A stretch of 16,679 nucleotides of DNA from Endozoicomonas sp031844845 (GCF_031844845.1 NZ_JAVRMB020000147.1:1-16679); one strand, 5' to 3'; numbered from the stretch's first letter, positions 1 to 6,283 are shown. Notes: a model not told the origin generated them from the sequence alone. A program made the numbers and translations.

Positions 1-26
1 CCTTTATGTTTGAATGATTTAATCAT
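1..26 (-). CDS. higB: HigB-type toxin, first nine codons only (runs off left edge)
   Basis: On the minus strand the ATG at 26-24 opens a frame reading MIKSFKHKG before the window ends. From memory this matches the N-terminus of the plasmid Rts1/Proteus HigB toxin, a RelE-superfamily ribosome-dependent mRNA endonuclease that is neutralised by the antitoxin HigA encoded just downstream. It lies about 75 bases after an attC junction, so it is the first gene of the next integron cassette. Toxin-antitoxin cassettes with their own promoters are common in large integrons, where they stabilise the array. Only nine residues are visible, so the call rests on this short match plus the context. No antitoxin can be seen. 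Confidence 0.55.
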
Positions 27-33
27 GATTAAA
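18..33. promoter_or_regulatory. 16-bp perfect palindrome over the HigB start codon (possible operator)
   Basis: TTTAATCATGATTAAA is its own reverse complement and contains the higB ATG. It sits just downstream of the predicted -10 box. HigA antitoxins autoregulate by binding palindromes in their promoter region, so an operator role is plausible but inferred. Confidence 0.4.
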
Positions 34-62
34 AGTGTAGCTCATTGCGCAACGCGAGGCAA
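34..62 (-). promoter_or_regulatory. Promoter inside the cassette, upstream of higB
   Basis: Minus strand: -35 TTGCCT (62-57), a 17-base spacer, and -10 TACACT (39-34). This is a good sigma-70 arrangement for a gene starting at 26. A cassette-borne promoter is expected for toxin-antitoxin cassettes, which must be expressed wherever they sit in the array. Confidence 0.5.
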
Positions 63-96
63 TCGAAAGTTTCTTGTTTGAGGTACGGGGAATAGG

Positions 97-157
97 GCCT
101 AACGCCAAATTCAGCGGCAGCGCGAGTAGCGCTGTCCGCTGGAATTTTTTGTTATAC
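97..157 (-). repeat. attC recombination site of cassette A
   Basis: Read on the minus strand the site runs from R'' GTATAAC (157-151) to R' GTTAGGC (103-97), an exact match to the GTTRRRY core. The interior pairs as AAATTC/GAATTT, AGCGG/CCGCT and AGCGC/GCGCT, with one unpaired G that would be the extra-helical base of a folded attC bottom strand. The 61-base length is normal for a short attC. The interior closely resembles attC at 1459-1519. Confidence 0.9.
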
Positions 158-931
158 GGCTGCTTGCTCAGTACAGGCCAAAATGGGAATCAAATAATAA
201 ACGGAAAACATTGCTACCACGGTTGTCTATCCTGAATCCTTCAACTCGTTGAACGACTTGCTCTAGAAGCCTTTTGGTTGTTCCAACTTCTAATTTTAAT
301 TCATTGTCTATATCGATGTATCTTAATGCAACACCATCAATATTGGTACTCGTTAAAAGCCAGGATTCCAGAATCGTTACTTTATCATTCTCATCATACT
401 GATCAAATTCATTTGCAGGTATCTTTTTTGGTTCAGATGAATCAAGGCAGCCGTGCGTTTTCATAGCCCGCCTTATTTCATGACATGCTGGACCTAATGA
501 AGCCGAAATTTCTGATATATCTCGTTCACCTGAATATGTTGCTGGCGTTACTCCAATTAAATCACTCGGGATATGCATATTAATATTATCAGGTTTAACA
601 ATGAAACATCTGCGTTTTCCAAGTCTTCCTATAAATAAGCCTAACTCAAAAAGAACATTATCCCGCACTGAGTCTGACACGTTTCCACGCATTTTCACTT
701 CATCATCTGGGCTGAAAACAAAAATCCCAAAATCAGAAGCATCAAGAATATTTATCAGAGAGTCAAGTGATGTGTCTGATAAAGAAAACACACCCTGACT
801 CCATACTGTAACATCTGCGTCATGTTGAATATTCCCTTGTATCGGGTACGCAATATCGAGACCTTCAACTGAAGAAGCAATAAATACTTTTGGTTTCAAC
901 TTTTACTCCATAATTTAGTTAAGCCGTATAA
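103..931 (-). mobile_element. Integron gene cassette A (TIR-like gene)
   Basis: The cassette is bounded by cleavage between G and TT in the R' cores at 932/931 and 103/102. Its 5' end, from the G at 932, matches GTTATACGGCT, and the reverse complement of its own R'' arm reads the same 11 bases. This is what insertion of a circular cassette leaves. It carries one gene and a leader of about 32 bases, so expression probably depends on an upstream promoter. Confidence 0.85.
168..899 (-). CDS. TIR-like (PF10137/CAP12-type) protein with a non-STING C-terminal domain
   Basis: A 243-residue protein starting at a TTG (899-897) that has GGAG six bases upstream. Residues 4-122 match, by eye, the TIR-like nucleotide-binding domain found in CD-NTase-associated protein 12 (TIR-STING) and relatives: VFIASSVEG near the N-terminus, VTVWSQGVF (31-38), DFGIFVFSPDD (56-66), then RDNVLFELGLFIG (79-91). 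The Glu at 85 is the expected NADase catalytic residue. In the known family this domain destroys NAD+ after phage infection. The C-terminal ~85 residues are too short for STING and look like a winged helix: a helix at about 172-183, a helix-turn-helix-like stretch at 190-218, and a possible wing at 221-236. No partner cyclase is visible. The gene fills cassette A and ends just before its attC. The family assignment is firm; the C-terminal fold and the defence role are inferred. Confidence 0.8.
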   Translation of the reverse strand: MKPKVFIASSVEGLDIAYPIQGNIQHDADVTVWSQGVFSLSDTSLDSLINILDASDFGIFVFSPDDEVKMRGNVSDSVRDNVLFELGLFIGRLGKRRCFIVKPDNINMHIPSDLIGVTPATYSGERDISEISASLGPACHEIRRAMKTHGCLDSSEPKKIPANEFDQYDENDKVTILESWLLTSTNIDGVALRYIDIDNELKLEVGTTKRLLEQVVQRVEGFRIDNRGSNVFRLLFDSHFGLY

Positions 932-979
932 CGCCTGCTTCAACGGCGCGGAGCGTCCGTTTGTAAGCTCTTGTTATGT
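926..979 (-). repeat. attC recombination site of cassette B
   Basis: On the minus strand, R'' ACATAAC (979-973) and R' GTTATAC (932-926). Inside, GCTT/AAGC, ACGG/CCGT and GCG/CGC pair around a short terminal loop. The 54-base length is normal. Its interior differs from the other two attC sites. The stop codon of the gene it serves lies inside R'', a common arrangement. Confidence 0.85.
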
Positions 980-1464
980 GGCAAATTTTGACCATAATGC
1001 TATTGCAAGAGAAATTAATGAAATAGCAAGTGAAAATGAAGATATGGCTGTAGCTGTTATAAATTTTTTCTGTTCTTGCTGTAGCCCAGCAAGCACTGAT
1101 GCTAACAAAGGAAAGTTTACACATTGATTGTCCTTTCCGATTTGTAACGAAAAGAAACTTACTCTACTACCATCTTCGTTTTTATAACCGTACTTTTTCT
1201 CAAGGTGGTAGTGAAGTCTACCAAAAACAATATCACCATCAACATTTAGCGATTTCGCAATCTCACGGCAAGATATAGGCATATGAATTTTACTAGAACG
1301 ACTCGGAGAGTCTTTTTCATAAGACTTAAACTCGTCATAGTATTTCTTGTAAATAGCCTCCAATATTTCCAAATCACTTGGTACTTTCATAATTCATAAC
1401 ACTCCATGAAACCTAAACTCGTCAGAACTATTGAAGCTAGCACAATGCATGAGTTGCCACATAA
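932..1464 (-). mobile_element. Integron gene cassette B (putative winged-helix membrane protein)
   Basis: Bounded by R' cores at 1465/1464 and 932/931. The 5' end, from the G at 1465, reads GTTATGTGGCAA, and the reverse complement of its own R'' arm at 973-984 reads the same 12 bases. It carries one gene, with about 75 bases of leader. Confidence 0.85.
974..1390 (-). CDS. Unrecognised small protein: putative winged helix plus C-terminal membrane anchor
   Basis: 138 residues. No family was recognised. Residues 1-88 are charged and helical, with a helix-turn-helix-like stretch at 38-66 (PISCREIAKSLNV followed by FGRLHYHLEKKYGY) and a beta-like stretch at 73-84 that could be the wing. Residues 112-133 form one hydrophobic segment rich in Ala, Ile, Leu and Ser, followed by a short tail, so the protein is probably tail-anchored with the putative nucleic-acid-binding part in the cytoplasm. 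The ATG start has GGAG about 11 bases upstream, which is rather far. The stop codon overlaps the R'' arm of the cassette's attC. A small membrane-tethered sensor is an unusual design and would fit a defence or signalling role, but function is unknown. Confidence 0.65.
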   Translation of the reverse strand: MKVPSDLEILEAIYKKYYDEFKSYEKDSPSRSSKIHMPISCREIAKSLNVDGDIVFGRLHYHLEKKYGYKNEDGSRVSFFSLQIGKDNQCVNFPLLASVLAGLQQEQKKFITATAISSFSLAISLISLAIALWSKFAT

Positions 1465-1519
1465 CGCCAAATTCAGCGGCACGAGCGGAGCGAGTGTCCG
1501 CTGGAATTTCTTGTTATGC
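1459..1519 (-). repeat. attC recombination site of cassette C
   Basis: On the minus strand, R'' GCATAAC (1519-1513) and R' GTTATGT (1465-1459). The 61-base interior shares CCAAATTCAGCGGC and GTCCGCTGGAATTT with attC at 97-157, differing mainly in the terminal loop. A second core-like heptamer, GCCTAAC (1537-1531), overlaps the stop codon of the preceding gene. Confidence 0.9.
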
Positions 1520-1531
1520 GCTTCCTTATTG

Positions 1532-2092
1532 TTAGGCAGGCATTCTTCTTTTCCAGATATTTCTCATTTTCTCTCTATGTTGCACTGACGCCAGTTTTGC
1601 TTCTTTACTTGTAAGACCTGAGGCTTTAAATTTTTTTACCAGGCTAGCATCATAAATTTCGTACCATGTTGGTAGAAAGTCTGTATCTGGTATCTCTACA
1701 ATGATCTTTCTTCCACCAACTCCTTCCATTACATTGCTCCCTGCTTCCAATGGCTGCAAATAAAATGCATTAGAATGTATAATCCCATCAACTAGTGCTC
1801 CATGAGATTTCAGATCAAAAGTTATACCAACTTCAATTTGAGCGGGTTTAGTGAATTTTAAAATAAGAAAGACTCTATTTTTCTTCCATTTAGGCCAGCC
1901 CCATGTAGAAGTCACATCTCCAGGAGGTGAGTTTTCGTGAGCATAAATTAAATCCCGCAACTCCACTTTCTCTTTACAGTCAACGATCAAAACTGGAATC
2001 ATACGCCCTTCACCCACGCCGGTGGATGCTAACGCTCCATTCCCTACTAAAGGCACAAATATTAATTCAGACTTTTTCGTCAGTTTTTTCAT
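1532..2092 (-). CDS. Unrecognised protein, second gene of cassette C
   Basis: 186 residues from the ATG at 2092-2090. A TTG at 2122 would add ten residues. The frame overlaps the stop of the upstream gene by 26 bases, which suggests translational coupling. No signal peptide or membrane segment is evident. The N-terminus is basic, the middle is rich in hydrophobic and aromatic beta-like stretches (for example WKKNRVFLILKF), and the C-terminal ~40 residues are strongly basic and helical with Lys/Arg clusters, possibly for nucleic-acid or partner binding. No family was recognised. It ends 12 bases before its attC. The gene is AT-rich compared with the efflux operon, as is usual for cassette cargo. 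Confidence 0.65.
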   Translation of the reverse strand: MKKLTKKSELIFVPLVGNGALASTGVGEGRMIPVLIVDCKEKVELRDLIYAHENSPPGDVTSTWGWPKWKKNRVFLILKFTKPAQIEVGITFDLKSHGALVDGIIHSNAFYLQPLEAGSNVMEGVGGRKIIVEIPDTDFLPTWYEIYDASLVKKFKASGLTSKEAKLASVQHREKMRNIWKRRMPA

Positions 2093-2636
2093 AAAATATT
2101 TCTTGAAGAATATAAGACTCAACTAAAACTCTATGTCCAGTACCATTTAAAGCCACTATTCTGTATTTTTGAATTCTATTTGTCTCAGTTGCAATTTTTG
2201 GAATCTTAAACGTGTACCAACTACTTACTGTTGTACGTGGCTGCAGCATGAGCGGTAGCTTTGTGTGTTCCTTATCGATAGACCATTTTTCCTCTTTCTC
2301 CTCGTGATTCGAGATAAGAAAGCTATTCTGACCAGAGTCATTTATGTAATGCGTTTCAAGATATACCTGTGATATTGAGTCAATTGATTCTGATTTATTT
2401 GAATATGCTACGCAAAAAAATATCCAGAATTGGCCATTTTCTTTGTCTCGAACTTTATAAGAATTTTCTAGATATGGTGAAATATTTGCTTTTCTTGCCA
2501 AATATTCATTCTCCTGAATACTTATAGTTTTTTTTGTGAGCAAATAACTTTTATATGCAAAAGCACTTGCCATCAAAGCAGCGATTGCTGATGCTGCTGA
2601 GATCCATGTTTCAATATTTTCAGGACTTTCAATCAC
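2067..2636 (-). CDS. Unrecognised membrane-anchored protein, first gene of cassette C
   Basis: 189 residues from a GTG at 2636-2634. The frame stays open to 2708, but that part crosses the cassette junction at 2661, so the internal GTG with a weak AAGAG ribosome site is preferred. After a short acidic N-terminus, residues about 10-33 form a single membrane segment (WISAASAIAALMASAFAYKSYLL), then a basic helical linker, then a soluble domain rich in alternating hydrophobic and polar residues that looks like a beta-sandwich. The N-in or N-out topology is uncertain. No family was recognised. With the overlapping downstream gene it forms a candidate membrane-sensor or effector pair. Confidence 0.6.
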   Translation of the reverse strand: MIESPENIETWISAASAIAALMASAFAYKSYLLTKKTISIQENEYLARKANISPYLENSYKVRDKENGQFWIFFCVAYSNKSESIDSISQVYLETHYINDSGQNSFLISNHEEKEEKWSIDKEHTKLPLMLQPRTTVSSWYTFKIPKIATETNRIQKYRIVALNGTGHRVLVESYILQEIFYEKTDEKV

Positions 2637-2652
2637 TATAAACTTACTCTTA

Positions 2653-2700
2653 GCGCATAACAGTTGCTTATACGAATCACTTTCGCATAACAAACTGTAG
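2653..2700 (-). repeat. Upstream recombination site of the array (attI or degenerate attC)
   Basis: The junction core GTTATGCGC (2661-2653, minus) is preceded by a hairpin at 2668-2690 whose arms TTATGCGAA/TTCGTATAA pair fully with one G-T pair and a 5-base loop. A second GTTATGC lies at 2691-2685. No partner arm within reach makes a normal attC. It could be an attI side or a decayed attC. Confidence 0.45.
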
Positions 2701-2708
2701 ATCGTCAA

Positions 2709-3735
2709 AGGCGAATTGCTTGAAAGCCTTGTTTTAACAGGGCTCCAGCTCTACAGCAGCCTTTGAACGGTATATTTTGGCTTTCGCCTTTCGTAATTTG
2801 TATATTTTTCGCTTAAGCATGCGAACCTGTCATTTAATAGGAATTATCTAGCTAAAACAAACTGTTAGGATAACCCTTGAAAATCTGCTTATGCGAAGTA
2901 CCTTTGCAAAAAAACGAAAGCCGGTGTCAGGTCTTTCTTTACTCATCCTGTCAACCGAAACTTCCGGCCAACCAAAAAGTACGCTACCGCCCGTAGATTG
3001 TGCCACCGCCTTTTATTGACGGTGGGGAGCATGGGTCCAGATAGCTCAGAGATAGATTTTCAAAAAGCAAACTATTGTACTGAGTGGGAGGTGATGAGGG
3101 TAGAGATAAGAGTACTATATGAGTTTCGTAAAACTCTTTATGTGGATCTATACAGGCGAAAGATCCGCAAAACTGTACGGACAGAAGGTATAAAAACATA
3201 ACCATCAGCCGAGAAAATATGACATTAATTGCTGGTTCGCTGGTCACTGCCGGTCATGCTTTTGCCACTGTCGAGGAAGGGGTGAGAGGCACCGTATTGG
3301 TTTATCGACTCTTTGTTTATGTATGCTCTGTTTTCAGTAATTCCCATAGCTCTGTTTCAAGGGAAATTTAGCTCTGATCCCGTCATGTTTATCTTTTTCA
3401 TCCTTTCTGCCTCCTGCCGTTTATTGGTAATTTTTTTCTAAACGGTTAAGCCGATAATAGCGGATACTGGAAGGAACGTCAGTCCACTATTCCTGAAAAT
3501 TCGAGCCACTATAGCTGCCTGCCCGGATGGGATAATCGTAGCAATAAGGAAAGGGGAACGGGGCGTGGCGCGGCTATAGCGCCCTATATATAGGGGTTTT
3601 GGGGCGAGTTGCCAATATAGGGAAGGGGGCTATAGTTGAAGGCCACGTATATAATTATATTGTTCCGCTAGTTGATGCCTACCGCACCCACCACAAACGA
3701 AACAACTGAGTAAAACTCCGGCACACTCAGGCAGA
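2709..3735. other. Gene-poor stretch with remnants only
   Basis: No convincing complete gene was found on either strand, and no integron integrase motifs. Visible items: a basic 28-codon minus-strand frame (MLKRKIYKLRKAKAKIY...) at about 2735-2822; a small hairpin CCACCG/CGGTGG at 3003-3025; a 50-codon plus-strand frame starting near 3220 whose first 16 residues (MTLIAGSLVTAGHAFA) look like a signal peptide, then lose sense; and AT palindromes at 3573-3595. The direct repeat ACAAACTGT occurs at 2690 and 2857. This looks like decayed sequence between the array and the pump fragment. Confidence 0.5.
3582..3595. repeat. Perfect 14-bp AT palindrome with neighbouring CTATAG copies
   Basis: CCCTATATATAGGG is self-complementary. 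GCTATAGC (3573-3580) lies just before it, and further CTATAG motifs occur near 3515 and 3638. Function unknown. Confidence 0.4.
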
Positions 3736-3801
3736 GTGAGGCTGTGCCTCGTTTTCACGCGTTGCGGCAATTCAGACTACGGACTATCAGAAAGCCTTGC
3801 G

Positions 3802-3847
3802 GCATACGGCCAGTCCCGTATGCATTCCCACGGGGACCGTGGGAATG
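3802..3847. repeat. Two abutting hairpins at the pump-fragment breakpoint
   Basis: The first hairpin has arms GCATACGG (3802-3809) and CCGTATGC (3816-3823). The second has 11-base arms CATTCCCACGG (3823-3833) and CCGTGGGAATG (3837-3847) with a 3-base loop. The second belongs to the same TTCCCA/TGGGAA palindrome family as the copies at 14867-15010. Recognisable pump sequence begins about 15 bases after it. Confidence 0.7.
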
Positions 3848-3861
3848 AGTCTGCCTGGAGT

Positions 3862-4185
3862 TTTGTTGCGGCGAAAACGGCGATTCTTATTGTCGAGTTT
3901 GCCATGGTCAGGCGACGGGAAGGCGACAGCATTTTTGACGCGGCGGTTAATGCAGCGGGCCTGCGTTTCCGTGCGGTACTGATGACGGCACTCTCCTTTA
4001 TCCTGGGCGTTCTGCCCCTGGTACTGGCCAGTGGCGCGGGTGCTGCCAGTCGTCAGATCATTGGTATTACCGTTAGCTCCGGTATGTTGGCAGCCACCAT
4101 CTTTGGTACCCTGCTGATCCCTATGTTCTATATGCTGCTGCAAAAGCTGCGTGAGCATTTTAATCCGGATAAGGCGAACAGCTAA
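3862..4185 (+). pseudogene. C-terminal fragment of an AcrB/MexB-like RND efflux pump
   Basis: About 107 codons match the last part of HAE1 pumps: AAKTAILIVEFA (the conserved lysine of TM10 and following), then TALSFILGVLPLVLASGAGA and the last membrane helices through GTLLIPMFYMLL. AcrB-type pumps are about 1,040 residues, so roughly nine tenths is missing. The frame stays open back to 3736, but 3736-3861 encodes palindromic-repeat sequence with no pump homology, and no start with a ribosome site is evident. It is therefore a remnant, not a functional gene. Its last 22 bases recur exactly at 13771-13792. It is a different, closer AcrB relative than the intact pump at 7508. Confidence 0.8.
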
Positions 4186-4186
4186 A

Positions 4187-4254
4187 TCCGATGTCCGATG
4201 TCCGAAAAAGCGCAAGTGACTCCTGCTTTTTCGGACTACGGACTACGGACTACA
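4187..4254. terminator. Bidirectional hairpin terminator with heptamer-repeat arms
   Basis: CCGAAAAAGC (4202-4211) pairs with GCTTTTTCGG (4225-4234) around a 13-base loop. The left arm is preceded by two TCCGATG units and the right arm is followed by CGGACTA-type heptamers, so the arms extend imperfectly to about 4187-4250. It lies between convergent genes and reaches the stop codon of the LysR gene. Confidence 0.7.
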
Positions 4255-5128
4255 TTTCCCAGTCATCCATGGATTGATTAAAGGTCTCAGGAATTTGATC
4301 CAGCAACCATCTGGAAACTGCGTTTGGCGTATAGCTGGTGTGCCAGAACCCACCTACCGTTGCTCTTATAACTGCAGACAGGTGATTCAGTATCACCAGA
4401 CTGCCTTCCTGAATATCTTGCCTGACATATTCCATGGGGCAGATGCACCAGCCTGCTCCGATACGAGCCATGGCGACAACCGTTTCATAGTCCGGCACCT
4501 CCATAAAATTCTCGACTTCAAATCGCTTACTGAGCCCGGTCATCATGATAGCCCTGTGACAGCGCAGATCAACTTCAGTCACCTCTTCAAGACCGGACAA
4601 GGGATGATCCGGATGACTACAGGCGACAAACTGACATAATCCAGCCTGACGAACCCTGAAATCCGGATTTTCTATCGGGGCAGTACACTCACCTATGCCT
4701 ATTTGCAAGTCACCGAGGCTCAACTGACGCATAATTTCAGGACCTGTCAGCCGTTTCATGACCAGCTGTAAATTGGGGAAATATTCATACAGAGATAAGA
4801 CCAGGGCGGTACGAAACCGGCTCGGCAGGACACAGTCAAAACCTACACTGAGAGAGTTGGCACCCGGGTTATTCAGGGACTCAACCAACTGCTGCAGGTA
4901 GACTGTCTCACTGAGCAGTAGCTTGCAATGAGGCAACAGTTTTCTGGCGTTGTCTGTCAGTGTTGGCCGGTAAGAAGAGCGATCAAACAGCTCAAGTGCC
5001 CACTCTGCTTCCAAATCAGAAATCCAGGCGCTGACCTGGGAGCGGGAACGGTGCATTTTACGGGCAGCATCCGAGATAGAGCCTGTTTCTGCAACAGCAA
5101 CAAAGGCAGAAATGGGAGTATATTTCAT
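4250..5128 (-). CDS. LysR-family transcriptional regulator
   Basis: 292 residues, the usual LysR length. Residues 3-61 form the winged helix-turn-helix: the recognition region AETGSISDAARKMHRSRSQV is followed by the typical LFDRSSYRPTLT. Residues about 90-285 are the substrate-binding domain (LSVGFDCVLP, then IGIGECTAP). LysR proteins bind a small co-inducer and act as tetramers on a nearby, often divergent, promoter. No divergent partner with an obvious pathway link is present: the next intact gene to the right is the small outer-membrane protein at 5696, and a possible second LysR remnant lies between. Start ATG at 5128 has a weak AAAAGA upstream. Effector and targets cannot be inferred. 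Confidence 0.9.
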   Translation of the reverse strand: MKYTPISAFVAVAETGSISDAARKMHRSRSQVSAWISDLEAEWALELFDRSSYRPTLTDNARKLLPHCKLLLSETVYLQQLVESLNNPGANSLSVGFDCVLPSRFRTALVLSLYEYFPNLQLVMKRLTGPEIMRQLSLGDLQIGIGECTAPIENPDFRVRQAGLCQFVACSHPDHPLSGLEEVTEVDLRCHRAIMMTGLSKRFEVENFMEVPDYETVVAMARIGAGWCICPMEYVRQDIQEGSLVILNHLSAVIRATVGGFWHTSYTPNAVSRWLLDQIPETFNQSMDDWEM

Positions 5129-5143
5129 AGTAAATCTTTTTCA

Positions 5144-5410
5144 TTAACCAGCAGAAAACGCTTCAAACTCACTTAAAACATCTCTGGTCTGCTGGATTAT
5201 CCATTCTGACGCAAAATATTCTTTATAAGTTCGTTTGAAATAGAAACCAACCTGATAGTAAAAAGTGGGCACATTTATCTCCAGTAAGACAATATCCGGG
5301 GTAATCCTGTCAACCAGAATAGAGGGTGCCGGAAACAAGGCGTCTGAACGCAGAACATGATCAAAAGCATTATTAACAAACCCTGTCTCAGATCGATAAC
5401 CGGCAGAGTA
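5144..5410 (-). pseudogene. Possible C-terminal remnant of a second LysR-type regulator
   Basis: An open frame of 88 codons follows a stop at about 5413. It contains ITPDIVLLEINVPTFYYQVGF, then KRTYKEYFASEWIIQQTRDVL near the end, which resembles the last strand and helix of LysR substrate-binding domains. There is no good start; a TTG at 5338 lacks a clear ribosome site. It ends 15 bases before the LysR gene on the same strand. The resemblance is weak, so an unrelated small gene is possible. Confidence 0.35.
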
Positions 5411-5524
5411 TCAGATGCTCCGAAACACCGCTTCCATTATCCACCCACTCCGGTCAGCTCAATCATGGAATGCGCGCTTTTCGGTGAAAGACACTCCAGT
5501 ACATTAAAATAATTCTGCCGTATA

Positions 5525-5563
5525 ACTATTTCATAAAACTATTTCATAAAACAATGTCGTAAA
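5525..5563. repeat. 13-bp tandem repeat, two exact units and one diverged
   Basis: ACTATTTCATAAA at 5525-5537 and 5538-5550, followed by ACAATGTCGTAAA at 5551-5563. It lies in the roughly 290-base gene-free stretch between the LysR remnant and the outer-membrane protein gene. The rest of that stretch shows nothing else recognisable except the hairpin at 5631. Confidence 0.75.
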
Positions 5564-5630
5564 ACCCTGACAGTACCTGACTTTATATTTTCACTCTAAC
5601 CCACGAAAATGGCCCTGCACTTACACAACA

Positions 5631-5661
5631 AGAGACGCCCCCCGATTAATTCGACGTCTCT
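5631..5661 (+). promoter_or_regulatory. Hairpin in the leader of the outer-membrane protein gene
   Basis: AGAGACG (5631-5637) pairs with CGTCTCT (5655-5661) across a 17-base loop, about 20 bases before the ribosome site. It may affect mRNA stability or translation; this is inferred. Confidence 0.35.
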
Positions 5662-5695
5662 CTGCTAACACTTAGTTATGGCCAGGAGCCTCTCA

Positions 5696-6283
5696 ATGAA
5701 AAAATCAACCCTTACTGCCGCTATTATGGTCGCCACTCTTGCTACCACCAGTGTTCTCTCTGTCAATGTTATGGCCGCTGACTGGTTTGTCGGCGGCAGT
5801 GCAGGCGCCGGTTTCAACGATATGTCCGCAAAAGGCAGCGCCGACATTAAAGATCCTGATGGCCCGGTTAAATACGGTATCCAGGTAGGCGCCCATCTGA
5901 ACGACAACGTTCGCATATATGGCACTTACACATATGGCGACGATGATGCCAAGCGTAATGGTGTCAAAACCGAGATGGAAGAACAACAGTTCCTCGCCTC
6001 CGTCGACTATCTGTTTGGTACCGGCAACCTGAAACCATTCGTCGGCCTGACCGTGGGTATCGATAACACCGAATTCAAGGTAGGCGGGGAAAATGGCTTC
6101 AGTGATGACGATACCGCCTTTGCTTACGGTGCCCAGGCAGGTGTTCTGTTCAGCATCAAGAGCTGGGACATGGAAGCTGGCTACCGTCAACTCTGGCACG
6201 ACAACGAAGTCGGCAAAAACGGCATGAAACTGGAGAACAGCAACGACGGTAATGCTTACGCAGCTATAAGCTACCGCTTCTGA
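5696..6283 (+). CDS. Small outer-membrane beta-barrel protein (OmpA/opacity-like barrel)
   Basis: 195 residues from the ATG at 5696, chosen because CAGGAG sits seven bases upstream; the in-frame ATG at 5678 has no such site. Residues 1-26 are a signal peptide (MKKSTLTAA... cleaved after NVMA). The mature part has alternating amphipathic strands, for example WFVGGSAGAGF, YGIQVGAHL, VRIYGTYTYG, FLASVDYLFG, KPFVGLTVGI and FAYGAQAGVLF, and ends in AISYRF with a terminal Phe as required for barrel insertion. This pattern fits an eight-stranded OMP_b-brl barrel. The specific role, whether adhesion, small-molecule passage or structure, is unknown. It is followed by its own terminator. Confidence 0.8.
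   Translation: MKKSTLTAAIMVATLATTSVLSVNVMAADWFVGGSAGAGFNDMSAKGSADIKDPDGPVKYGIQVGAHLNDNVRIYGTYTYGDDDAKRNGVKTEMEEQQFLASVDYLFGTGNLKPFVGLTVGIDNTEFKVGGENGFSDDDTAFAYGAQAGVLFSIKSWDMEAGYRQLWHDNEVGKNGMKLENSNDGNAYAAISYRF

Larger units (their letters stand above)
1465..2660 (-). mobile_element. Integron gene cassette C (two overlapping genes)
   Basis: Bounded at 2661/2660 and 1465/1464. The 5' end, from the G at 2661, reads GTTATGCGCT, and the reverse complement of its own R'' arm at 1513-1522 reads the same 10 bases. It carries two genes on the same strand that overlap by 26 bases, a compact two-component module. Confidence 0.8.

Noticed and set aside
3430..3460. Flagellar sigma-28 promoter (GCCGATAA)
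   Set aside because: The -10-like octamer is present, but TAAA lies only seven bases upstream instead of about fifteen, and no gene follows.
2709..3735. Possible integron integrase gene next to the array
   Set aside because: No frame on either strand contains tyrosine-recombinase motifs, and the longest plus-strand frame (2998-3201) has no resemblance to IntI.
3736..3861. N-terminal extension of the RND fragment as a real small gene
   Set aside because: The extension encodes repeat sequence with no ribosome site and no pump similarity.
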